Shown: positions 53,002 to 61,118 of the stretch, piece after piece | How positions within the stretch are numbered: position 1 is the first letter of the stretch | How the letters are laid out: each line of letters starts with the position of its first letter | Origin: Aquimarina sediminis | GTDB lineage: Bacteria; Bacteroidota; Bacteroidia; Flavobacteriales; Flavobacteriaceae | Direction: 5' to 3' | NCBI RefSeq assembly: GCF_002895435.1 | Contig: NZ_POYJ01000003.1 | Span: 62,001-126,000 of the forward strand | DNA length: 64,000 bases | Notes under the pieces: generated by a model | Told to the model about the DNA's origin: nothing | Databases searched by the model: none | What the model saw: the letters and a program-made list of their open reading frames with translations, nothing else | Position numbers and translations under genes: made by a program

Positions 53002-55197
53002 ATGAAAATAAAACAACTGATACTAATTTTTGCTCTTGCGGTAGGGATGCAAATTTCTGCACAAGAAAATTTTCAGAATCAAGGGCAAAATAATACCAGG
53101 GTTTCTACCATAGAGAACAAGTTGCAGCTTCTTAATGTAGATATCCCCGGGTTAACAGAAAAAGTAAATGTAAATATATCAAATACCTCATTACTTAATT
53201 TTTTGCGAGCAGTATCTCAGGTACATAAGATTAATATTAATCTGTCGAATGAACTTAATAATATTACTGTTGTAAACGGGTTTAACGATGTTACTGTTCA
53301 GGACTTATTAGTGTTTTTGGTAAAAGAATATCAATTGGATATTGCATTTACGGGTAATATATTATCTATTAAACCTTATGTGCCACCTGCGGTTGTTCCT
53401 ACAGAAAAAGAAATATTGGTAGCGTATGATGTTCTTAGCACTACACTATCAACAGATTTAAATAATGATCCTTTACCAAAGGTTTTTCGAAAAATAACAG
53501 AAGCTTCAGGTAAGAATTTATTGTTCACTCCAGAGCTCAATAACAAAACATTAAATTTGTTTATCAGCAATGTCCCATTTGATATTGCAATGAAAAAACT
53601 GGCAGAAGCTAATAACCTGGATTATAATAAGACAAAAGATGGGTTTTATGAATTTGCCGCTTTTCCTCAAGCCGGAAACTCAGGAAACGGATCAACAGGA
53701 TATCGACTACGCCGATCTAATTTCTCGTATAAAGTAATAGATACACTAGCAAAAGTAGTCTCCGTAGATTTAAGAGATACACCAGTGTCTAATGTAATTT
53801 ATACCTTGTCAGAAGATCTAAACCTAGATGTGTTTACTGCCTCTCCGCTAGAAAATGCTGGTAAAGTTACTGTAAAAGCAGAATCCATTTCTTTTGATGC
53901 ATTATTGGTGAAAATTTTTGAAAGCAATATGACTTCGGGTCAAAGCAATACATCTAATCAAGGGAATACCAATAATTTTAACGGACAGCAAAATGTACAA
54001 AACAATGCAGTAACCACATCAAAAGCATTTACTTTTAAAAGAGAAGGGAATGTCTATTATTTTGGTACAGAAGATCAATTGTCTCTCAAAAAAATTGAAA
54101 TGGTACAGATGATGCATCGTTCTATAGTGATGTTAGGAGATGCAAATTACTCTGGCTCCGGGGGAGGGTCTTCTAATTTTGCAACAGGAGGGATTAACTA
54201 TTTCTCTGGAGGATCAAGTGCCGGGATTAATCAAAATGGGATTAATAGAAATCAACGTAGTTCTTCTTTTAGAAATACAAGTTCATCCTCTTCTAATGGA
54301 ACACAGACAAGTTCTATTTCAGATATTTTTCCTATAACTGTTACTGCTGGATTAGATATAAAAGTAGATACCGAACTCAATAGTTTTATTGTCAGTGGTT
54401 CTGGTACTAGGGTAGAAAAATTTAAAAAGTTTATAAAATATATTGATAAACCAGTTCCGTTAATATTAATTGAAGTAATGATCCTAGAGGTCAACCGTTC
54501 GGCTACTGTAGAAACAGGAGTGGAGTTTGGTATCGGTAAAGAGCCTGTTACTACAGAGGGGACAACCTTTCCTAATGCTAATATTACATTGGGAGCAACA
54601 ACAATAAATAGAGTGATCGGCGGTTTTGATGGCTTTGGATCCTTAAATTTAGGAAACGTAGTGCCAAATTTTTATATGGATATCAAAGCGATGGAAACCA
54701 ATGGTAATGTAAAAATATTATCTACTCCCAAGCTAAGTACTCTAAATGGGCATAAGGCATATTTGTCTAGTGGGCAAACTACCTATTATGCAGTAACAAA
54801 TCAGAACTTTTTTGGGTCGCAGATTCCGCAAACTTCAGAAGTAGTGAATTATCTTCCTATTGATGCAGAACTGGCATTAGAATTTAAACCTTTTGTATCG
54901 GGTGACGGGCAGATCACTTTGGATATACAAGTGATTCAATCTAGTTTTAGTGGAGATCGTATTGCCGAGAATGCTCCCCCCGATATTAATAGTCGTAGGT
55001 TTTCGTCGATTATGAGAATGCGAGCCAATGATGTAGCAATTCTAGGTGGAATAGAGCAAAAAGTAAAGAACGACTCGGGGTCGGGAGTTCCGTTACTGTC
55101 TCGTATCCCTGTTTTAAAATGGCTATTTAGTAAACGAAAGAGAGAAGATTCTAAGAAAAAACTGAACGTAATTATTAAACCTACAGTGTTTTATTAA
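53002..55197 (+). CDS. Outer-membrane secretin (GspD/PilQ)
   Basis: Outer-membrane channel of 731 residues from the ATG at 53002, whose signal peptide (KQLILIFALAVGMQISAQ) begins at once. An ATG at 52930 would add 24 basic residues and is an alternative. Three or so STN/N-domains follow (for example NISNTSLLNFLRAVSQVHKINI, VSVDLRDTPVSNVIYTLSED). A Ser/Gly/Asn-rich linker lies near residues 390-450. The secretin core starts near 470 (PLILIEVMILEVNRSATVETG) and ends with VPLLSRIPVLKWLFSKRKRE and LNVIIKPTVFY. No pilotin-binding S-domain is obvious. Confidence 0.93.
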   Translation: MKIKQLILIFALAVGMQISAQENFQNQGQNNTRVSTIENKLQLLNVDIPGLTEKVNVNISNTSLLNFLRAVSQVHKININLSNELNNITVVNGFNDVTVQDLLVFLVKEYQLDIAFTGNILSIKPYVPPAVVPTEKEILVAYDVLSTTLSTDLNNDPLPKVFRKITEASGKNLLFTPELNNKTLNLFISNVPFDIAMKKLAEANNLDYNKTKDGFYEFAAFPQAGNSGNGSTGYRLRRSNFSYKVIDTLAKVVSVDLRDTPVSNVIYTLSEDLNLDVFTASPLENAGKVTVKAESISFDALLVKIFESNMTSGQSNTSNQGNTNNFNGQQNVQNNAVTTSKAFTFKREGNVYYFGTEDQLSLKKIEMVQMMHRSIVMLGDANYSGSGGGSSNFATGGINYFSGGSSAGINQNGINRNQRSSSFRNTSSSSSNGTQTSSISDIFPITVTAGLDIKVDTELNSFIVSGSGTRVEKFKKFIKYIDKPVPLILIEVMILEVNRSATVETGVEFGIGKEPVTTEGTTFPNANITLGATTINRVIGGFDGFGSLNLGNVVPNFYMDIKAMETNGNVKILSTPKLSTLNGHKAYLSSGQTTYYAVTNQNFFGSQIPQTSEVVNYLPIDAELALEFKPFVSGDGQITLDIQVIQSSFSGDRIAENAPPDINSRRFSSIMRMRANDVAILGGIEQKVKNDSGSGVPLLSRIPVLKWLFSKRKREDSKKKLNVIIKPTVFY

Positions 55198-56408
55198 TGA
55201 GGGATTTTTTATCAACATATAATCCCTTTGGGAAAACACTAGTGACATTAGAGCATTCACATCATAATGGAGAACCTATATTTCTGGGGCTTGAACTCAT
55301 GCAAAAAAAGGGAGAGCTTGATATAACTCAAACTTTTGCAGTAAAGCATTATAATGAATTATCTAAGTTTTTGAAAACTTCCGAATTAAGTTTGGTGATT
55401 ACCGATGACAAAATATTGTCTAAAGAAGTTGCCCATATAGGAACCGATGCAGAGATAGTAGCAGAAGCTTTTCCTAACCTTAATCTTAATGATTTTTATT
55501 ATCAGATACTACGTACCACAGAAAAATCTTTTATTGCGGTCTGTAGAAAAAAACATATCGATACCCTTATCGAAGAATTTCAAAAAGAAGGATTCAAAGT
55601 TACTTCTATTTCTTTGGGGGCATTAAAAATGACAGCATTATCAGAGTATGGTAATGGTGAGAGTTTAAAAAGTCAAGGGGCAGAAGTACATTATAGTAAT
55701 AGTGAAGTAGTTTCTATAACAACTAGCACAATAAATACCGAAGAACAATACAGTATTGAAGGGCTTGTTTTTACATCAAGACATACCTTGCCATTGGCGA
55801 TAGCTTTGGATACAGTGATGGGTGATAATACAATTTCGGGGAATCTGGAAACTAAAAACCAGGAGTTATATAAGCAATATGCAGAATCTAGGTTTTTTAA
55901 AAACACGTTACAGATAGGAATAGGCTTTCTTTTGATTGCATTACTGATTAACTTTTTTGTATTCAATTCGAATTATAAAAAATGGCAAGGGCTACAAGAA
56001 GAACTTCAGGTATATACAACTCAAAAAGATCAAATTACGAAGAAACAATCTGAAGTAAAGACTAAGGAAGCGCTGGTACAAAGTATATTAACTACAGGTT
56101 TTTCTAAAAGCTCTAATTACATTAATAAAATTGTACAAATACAGCCTTCTACAATAGTGTTAACATCATTTGTGTATCAACCTTTAACAAAGCCTATCAG
56201 AAAAGATAAAGCAATACTGCTTAAGGATAAGATAGTATCTGTAACAGGTAAATCAACCGATAAATCAGATTTTACGATCTGGTTAAGGGGAATAGAAGGA
56301 TTGTCATTTGTAGATACAGTTACTATAATACAATATGGTTTGGATAAAAGAAACATATCCGATTTTGAATTAACATTAAGAATTAAATCAGATGGAACAA
56401 AAAACTAA
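55197..56408 (+). CDS. PilM/PilN (GspL)-like assembly-platform protein
   Basis: 403 residues. The N-terminal 230 or so residues are a cytoplasmic domain of weak PilM/GspL (actin-like) character. A transmembrane helix (TLQIGIGFLLIALLINFFVF, about 236-257) follows, then a coiled coil rich in Gln, Lys and Glu (about 262-295). The C-terminal ferredoxin-like domain (QIQPSTIVLTSFVYQPL, DFTIWLRGIEGLSFVDTVTI) is PilN/GspL-like. This looks like PilM and PilN fused, the same architecture as GspL. The start overlaps the secretin stop (TAATG). Assignment rests on layout and position. Confidence 0.68.
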   Translation: MRDFLSTYNPFGKTLVTLEHSHHNGEPIFLGLELMQKKGELDITQTFAVKHYNELSKFLKTSELSLVITDDKILSKEVAHIGTDAEIVAEAFPNLNLNDFYYQILRTTEKSFIAVCRKKHIDTLIEEFQKEGFKVTSISLGALKMTALSEYGNGESLKSQGAEVHYSNSEVVSITTSTINTEEQYSIEGLVFTSRHTLPLAIALDTVMGDNTISGNLETKNQELYKQYAESRFFKNTLQIGIGFLLIALLINFFVFNSNYKKWQGLQEELQVYTTQKDQITKKQSEVKTKEALVQSILTTGFSKSSNYINKIVQIQPSTIVLTSFVYQPLTKPIRKDKAILLKDKIVSVTGKSTDKSDFTIWLRGIEGLSFVDTVTIIQYGLDKRNISDFELTLRIKSDGTKN

Positions 56409-56910
56409 AAATATAGTGTTGATTGTCGGTCTGTTATGTGTGCTATTTGTTGCGTACCGTTTTGGTTTTGCTAAAACATTTGCGATACATTCTGAAGTGT
56501 CCAAATTAGAGTATGAAAAAGAAAAGTACCTGGCCGCACCTATGCAGTTAGCGGCATTGACAAAAAAGGAACAGCAGTTAGAAGCTATTTTGGCAAAAAA
56601 CAATGTCGAGGGAAGCTCTTTGCAACATAACCTCTTGAAAACGTTAAACACTTTGTCTAATACATCAAAAATTAAGGTTATTGCATTTGAAGAGCCACAT
56701 ATTTATGATGATGAAGCAACAAAAGAAGAGACTACCACCTATGATTTTGTTTTGCAAGGCGATTATAAAGCGTTGATAGAGGTGATATATGCATTAGAAC
56801 AACAATATAGTTTTGGAAACATTGTTCAGGTACATTTTGAAAAAAAGAAAAATTTTAGGACAGGAGCGACATACTTACAATGCAGGGTGTTACTACAACG
56901 TCTCAATTAA
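56392..56910 (+). CDS. PilO/GspM-like assembly-platform protein
   Basis: 172 residues. An N-terminal transmembrane helix (NIVLIVGLLCVLFVAYRFGF) is followed by a coiled coil (KLEYEKEKYLAAPMQLAALTKKEQQLEAIL) and a small C-terminal domain (TTYDFVLQGDYKALIEVIYALEQQY, ending VHFEKKKNFRTGATYLQCRVLLQRLN). This is the PilO/GspM layout. The start overlaps the previous gene by 17 bases. It is the expected partner of the PilN/GspL-like protein. Confidence 0.72.
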   Translation: MEQKTKNIVLIVGLLCVLFVAYRFGFAKTFAIHSEVSKLEYEKEKYLAAPMQLAALTKKEQQLEAILAKNNVEGSSLQHNLLKTLNTLSNTSKIKVIAFEEPHIYDDEATKEETTTYDFVLQGDYKALIEVIYALEQQYSFGNIVQVHFEKKKNFRTGATYLQCRVLLQRLN

Positions 56911-56937
56911 TACTATAAATAGAAGAAGAACGATATC

Positions 56938-57672
56938 ATGAAATATAAAATATACTGTTTTACAATAATTTTGGCGTTTTGTTGTATAGGATGTCATAGT
57001 GTAAAAATAAATAAAGAGGTAATGCATACCGCTGCTAAAAATCCCGTCGCTCTAGGAGTCATAGGATTGCATGAAGAGGATGTGTATAGTTCAGAATTTC
57101 AGGTTTTAGCCATACCAGAATATAAAAAACTAGTTAGAGTAAACAGTACTTCTGTAGATTTTAATAAAATGACTTTTAATACCTATTTAAAGGCTGATAA
57201 GGATAATTCACAAGGGATAAAATATGTAGATTCTCTAGAGAGTAAGCCCAGATTTTTAACCTTAGAGATATTAGACCGGGTTGGTACTATTGAAGAGTTG
57301 CAAAAGGATTATAATGTGCAAACTTTGACTTATCTGAAAAGCCAAAAAGAAGCAGCTATTGTTACTTTAGTGTCTTTAGCGTTACCCAAAGTGCTTATAC
57401 AAGAAATCAATAATGCAGAGGCAATTTTTTTGAGCGATAGCTCTTATAAGCAATATCAGATATCTCTTGTTAAAGAAGGGAAGCTTTACAAAACGATTAG
57501 TTTTGCCGAAACTACAATTTTTGCTTACGAATTATCTTTTTTCTGCTGGGGAGAAAATGATAGAAAACAAATAAAGATGGTAGATATTATTGATGAAAAA
57601 ACCTCTTGCTCAAAAAATGCTTATCGAGATGCAGAAAAAGCAAAAGGGAAAATGAATTATTTTAAACTTTAG
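56938..57672 (+). CDS. Operon-embedded lipoprotein of unknown function
   Basis: 244 residues. Signal peptide YCFTIILAFCCIGC with a lipobox Cys. The mature part is not recognised: mixed alpha/beta with LGVIGLHEEDVYSSEF, QTLTYLKSQKEAAIV and ending AEKAKGKMNYFKL. It is not a standard component of T2SS or T4P operons but lies in the middle of this one, so it may be an accessory, pilotin or substrate. A pilotin role is inference. The upstream gap of 27 bases is the longest in the operon. Confidence 0.7.
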   Translation: MKYKIYCFTIILAFCCIGCHSVKINKEVMHTAAKNPVALGVIGLHEEDVYSSEFQVLAIPEYKKLVRVNSTSVDFNKMTFNTYLKADKDNSQGIKYVDSLESKPRFLTLEILDRVGTIEELQKDYNVQTLTYLKSQKEAAIVTLVSLALPKVLIQEINNAEAIFLSDSSYKQYQISLVKEGKLYKTISFAETTIFAYELSFFCWGENDRKQIKMVDIIDEKTSCSKNAYRDAEKAKGKMNYFKL

Positions 57673-57674
57673 AG

Positions 57675-58604
57675 ATGAAAACAATCAAAATATATTTAGG
57701 AGTTCTTTTTATAGTTTTTATGGGCTGCGAAGAGGTTCTTTTTGAAGAGGACCTAACAGAAGCAAAAACGATTCTGATTGCCCCTTCTGAAGGAGCAACA
57801 GTAGAAAATACCTCGGTGACTTTTAGCTGGGAAGCTGTAGATCAGGCTACAGAGTATCGTTTGCAATTAGCGCAACCTAATTTTGAGAATGCCTCTCAGG
57901 TTGTGGTTGATACCACTGTAACCACTACAAGTTTTAATACTACTTTGGTTAAAAATGGATATCAATGGAGAGTGAGAGCACAGAATTCTGGGTCTAATAC
58001 CTCATACACTACAGCAAGTTTTACTGTGATCGAAAGTGAAGATTTTTCTGCTAGAGAGGTGCTACTAATAGCTCCACAAAATAATGGAATTATAAATGCC
58101 ACAGCTGCAAATCTACAATGGCAAGCAGTTACTGATGCTACACTTTATAGAGTACAATTATTAAACGAAAGCGATGAGGTTATTAGTGATAAAACCACTA
58201 CGAACTCTTCACTCTCTATTACTTTTCCTGAAGGAGTAACCAAATGGCAGGTACGTGCAGAAAATAATACCCAAAGTACCCTCTATACCACAAGAACATT
58301 GACTGTAGATAGTAAAAATCCTAAGAAGCCTGTGGCTACAGCTCCTGTTAATGATGCATCACAATCAGCAACTACAGTAACTTTTAGTTGGACAAGAGAG
58401 GTTGTAGAAGGAACCGCAGAATTTGATAGTATTTATATTTATAAAGATCAACAGTTAACACAGCTTGCTACCAAAGACAAGGTGACATCACCTTCTGACA
58501 TTGATCTTGAAGCTGGTACTACCTATTATTGGTTTTTAAAAGCATTTGATCAAGCTGGTAATCAGAGTGAATCTAGTGATGTATTACGTTTTACGATAAA
58601 TTAA
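57675..58604 (+). CDS. Lipoprotein with three Ig/fibronectin-like repeats
   Basis: 309 residues. The lipobox is in VLFIVFMGC, followed by EEVLFEED. Three repeats share the pattern LIAPSEGATVENTSVTFSWEAVDQATEYRLQL, LIAPQNNGIINATAANLQWQAVTDATLYRVQL and ATAPVNDASQSATTVTFSW, each closing in a WRVRA, WQVRA or YYWFLKAFD strand. This is an extended chain of about three beta-sandwiches that would reach from the outer membrane. It has no counterpart in standard T2SS and may be a substrate-binding or surface module. It starts 2 bases after the preceding stop. Confidence 0.75.
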   Translation: MKTIKIYLGVLFIVFMGCEEVLFEEDLTEAKTILIAPSEGATVENTSVTFSWEAVDQATEYRLQLAQPNFENASQVVVDTTVTTTSFNTTLVKNGYQWRVRAQNSGSNTSYTTASFTVIESEDFSAREVLLIAPQNNGIINATAANLQWQAVTDATLYRVQLLNESDEVISDKTTTNSSLSITFPEGVTKWQVRAENNTQSTLYTTRTLTVDSKNPKKPVATAPVNDASQSATTVTFSWTREVVEGTAEFDSIYIYKDQQLTQLATKDKVTSPSDIDLEAGTTYYWFLKAFDQAGNQSESSDVLRFTIN

Positions 58605-58610
58605 AAAACC

Positions 58611-59078
58611 ATGCTAAAAGGTAAAAAAGGTTTATATGTTTTATTACCATTGGTGGCGGTTATCTGGGGAGCTATTATCTTTCAGGTAGTGGGAGCATTT
58701 TCTGATGAGGACCCCGTTGTTGTAGATACAAGAGATATATCAGTAGCTCCAATCGAAGCCAAAGAGCGCGAAAAATTTATTTTAGACGCTGTAGAGAGAG
58801 ATCCCTTTTTAGGAACTCTGTATAGACCTAAAAAGAAAGTAAGCAAATCAAAAAAGATAGTGAAAAAGAACCCTTTGGTTTGGCCCACGATTAGGTACAA
58901 AGGGGTTGTGTCTGGTCATGGTAATGCTAATGCGATTTATTTGATAGAGATCAATGGTAATGATCAGCTTATAAAATTAAAACAAACCATTTCTGAGGTA
59001 ACATTGCAGAAAGCCTTTTCGAGTTCAATAAGAATGCGTTACAAAGGAAAAATTAAAGAATTTAAAATAGTGAATTGA
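58611..59078 (+). CDS. GspC/PilP-like bridging protein
   Basis: 155 residues. A single N-terminal transmembrane helix (LYVLLPLVAVIWGAIIFQVV), a basic and Pro-poor linker, and a C-terminal small domain of the HR type (TIRYKGVVSGHGNANAIYLIEINGNDQLIKL). RDPFLGTLYRPKKK is close to the RDPF motif of PilP/GspC. The protein would link the inner-membrane platform to the secretin. The stop overlaps the next gene, read from TTG, by 4 bases. Confidence 0.65.
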   Translation: MLKGKKGLYVLLPLVAVIWGAIIFQVVGAFSDEDPVVVDTRDISVAPIEAKEREKFILDAVERDPFLGTLYRPKKKVSKSKKIVKKNPLVWPTIRYKGVVSGHGNANAIYLIEINGNDQLIKLKQTISEVTLQKAFSSSIRMRYKGKIKEFKIVN

Positions 59079-60352
59079 GGTTTTTTTCAAAAATAAAAGC
59101 ACAGGCTATGCAATTTGCCATACTCATTTCGGTATTAGTGGCATTATTGTTAGGTGCTTTTTTATTGCTCACGCATGTTCACTCTTTTTTCAGGATCAAA
59201 TCTAAAGAGTTAGTACAAGCTTTTGAACAATCCAATACAAGGATATTTGAATCTTTGAATAATGGTGTTGTAACAGGAGATACAATTGTTACTGTACAGA
59301 ATCTCGGAACAATAAAAGAAATGTCAGGATATCATGGAGCTTGGTTAAAACAGTATACAGAAATTGGTGTGCATGATAGAAAAGTAGCTAGAGTGGTCTT
59401 TACAGGAGTAAAGATATCGGAGACAACGCCGAATTTATACTTAGAAGAGACTAATTCTCCCTTGGTCGTTGTAGGTAATACCCGATTAGAAGGTAACAGT
59501 TACCTCCCTAAACAGGGGATTAAGGCAGGAAATATTTCGGGGAATTATTATCAGGGTAGTGCTTTGCATTATGGTCGTGTACTCAAAAGCAAAACAATAC
59601 TTCCGGAGTTAGAACCAGATTGGATAACATATTTAGAAGGACTGGCGCAAGGGGTGCTAATCGATAAAGGTGAGTCCATGGCACTGAAAAAAGAGCTTAA
59701 AAATTCATTTCATGATCCTGTTCACGTTATTTATAATGCCGACCCAATTTTTCTGGAAGATGAAAAAATAACAGGGAATATAGTCATCCAATCGAGAACA
59801 AAAATTGTTGTTGGATCTCAAACTCAATTAATGGATGTAGTTTTAATCGCTCCCGAAATCATTATAAAAAATGGAGTAAACGGCAGTTTTCAAGGGATTG
59901 CTACTAAGAAGATTAAAGTTGGTAAGAGGTGTCACCTGTCTTACCCTTCTGCGATGATACTTTTGGATCAAAAGGTTGTTTATAGTAACTCACAGAATAA
60001 TCAGTTGCAAAATGATAAACCAGATTTTATGATTGAAGAAGGAACGATGATAGAAGGAGTGATAGTGTATTTGAATAAAAACAAAGATAAAAAGGCTAAA
60101 AGACGTCTTAAAACAAACTTGGAGATAGCACCTAATGTAGAGATTGTAGGAGAGACCTATTGTCAAGGAAATATAGATTTTCAGGGAAAAGTACTAGGTT
60201 CTTTATATGCACGTCAATATATAGCTCGGCAGTCTGGTTCTGTATATCTCAATCATATTTATAATGGTAAAATCTTAATAAATCCTGTGGTAGATTATGC
60301 TGGATTACCTTTTGTAAATTCTAAAAATACTATTGCAAAATGGTTGTACTAA
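59075..60352 (+). CDS. GspK-like protein with beta-helix-like passenger domain
   Basis: 425 residues from a TTG that overlaps the previous stop. An ATG at 59108 would give 414. The N-terminus, KIKAQAMQFAILISVLVALLLGAF, has a basic leader, a residue set compatible with cleavage after Ala and no Glu at mature position 5, as is known for GspK. The rest is not a GspK fold. The chain is beta-rich and repeats patterns such as PLVVVGNTRLEGNSYLP, GNIVIQSRTKIVVG, EIVGETYCQGNIDFQGKV and GSLYARQYIARQSGSVYLNH. These look like left- or right-handed helix or bactofilin-like coils. Position and leader suggest a pseudopilus-tip role with an added scaffold domain. Confidence 0.6.
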   Translation: MRFFSKIKAQAMQFAILISVLVALLLGAFLLLTHVHSFFRIKSKELVQAFEQSNTRIFESLNNGVVTGDTIVTVQNLGTIKEMSGYHGAWLKQYTEIGVHDRKVARVVFTGVKISETTPNLYLEETNSPLVVVGNTRLEGNSYLPKQGIKAGNISGNYYQGSALHYGRVLKSKTILPELEPDWITYLEGLAQGVLIDKGESMALKKELKNSFHDPVHVIYNADPIFLEDEKITGNIVIQSRTKIVVGSQTQLMDVVLIAPEIIIKNGVNGSFQGIATKKIKVGKRCHLSYPSAMILLDQKVVYSNSQNNQLQNDKPDFMIEEGTMIEGVIVYLNKNKDKKAKRRLKTNLEIAPNVEIVGETYCQGNIDFQGKVLGSLYARQYIARQSGSVYLNHIYNGKILINPVVDYAGLPFVNSKNTIAKWLY

Positions 60353-60654
60353 AAAAAATAAGAGCCGCTACCTTAATAGAAGTACTTACTGCTTCTGTAT
60401 TGATTATTATTGTATTTATGATTGCTAGTTTAAGCTTTAATAATATTTTTAATAATCAGATAAAACAAGATCATAGTGCTATAGAAAACCGGGTAAAAGA
60501 GTTGGAATATCTTTTTATTCATCAAAAAGTAAAGTTACCATATGCAGAAGATTTTGATGGGTGGGAGATTGTAATTACATCAACTGAAGATGTTGCTATT
60601 TTATCTTATACTAAAAACAATATCGAAAACAGAAAAAAACTGTTTATAAAATGA
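60340..60654 (+). CDS. Minor pseudopilin (GspI/GspH-like)
   Basis: 104 residues. A basic leader (VLKKIRA) is followed by ATLIEVLTASVLIIIVFMIASLSF with Glu at mature position 5. The residue before the expected cut is again Ala. The rest is a short alpha/beta head. It overlaps the GspK-like gene by 13 bases and the next pseudopilin by 4, in the order expected of tip pseudopilins. Confidence 0.75.
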   Translation: MVVLKKIRAATLIEVLTASVLIIIVFMIASLSFNNIFNNQIKQDHSAIENRVKELEYLFIHQKVKLPYAEDFDGWEIVITSTEDVAILSYTKNNIENRKKLFIK

Positions 60655-61115
60655 TAAAACCGAACTATAAAATAAGAGCCTTTACCCTTACCGAGGTTAT
60701 GGTAGTTATTGTTATCTCGGCTATAGTGGCGGGCTTGGCATTTTCGGTATTAACAGTAGTTCAAAATAATATGAGAAGTATTAGTGAAAATTATGAATAT
60801 AAAGAACAAATACAATCATTTGAAACAGCATTAACGATAGATTTTAATAAATTCACTTCTGCAACATGGGACCCGATAGAAAATACATTAGAAGTTTTTT
60901 CTCCTATAGATGAGCGAAGCTACCAATTCTTTAAGGATAGTATTACCACAGTAATTCATACCTATCCAATAACGATAAAAGAAAAAGAGTTTTATTTTGA
61001 AGGAAAAGCTGTAAATGCAGGAAACGTTGACGCTATAAAATTAACTTTTGATAATACCAGAGAATTACATCGCATTTTTGTATTTAAACATAATGATCCT
61101 ACAATACATTTCTGA
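60651..61115 (+). CDS. Minor pseudopilin (GspJ-like)
   Basis: 154 residues. The leader IKPNYKIRA is followed by FTLTEVMVVIVISAIVAGLAFSVL, a textbook type IV pilin-like N-terminus with Glu at mature position 5 and Ala before the cut. The head (SFETALTIDFNKFTSATWDP, DAIKLTFDNTRELHRIFVF) resembles GspJ. It would form the pseudopilus tip with the GspI- and GspK-like proteins. Confidence 0.78.
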   Translation: MIKPNYKIRAFTLTEVMVVIVISAIVAGLAFSVLTVVQNNMRSISENYEYKEQIQSFETALTIDFNKFTSATWDPIENTLEVFSPIDERSYQFFKDSITTVIHTYPITIKEKEFYFEGKAVNAGNVDAIKLTFDNTRELHRIFVFKHNDPTIHF

Positions 61116-61118
61116 AGC

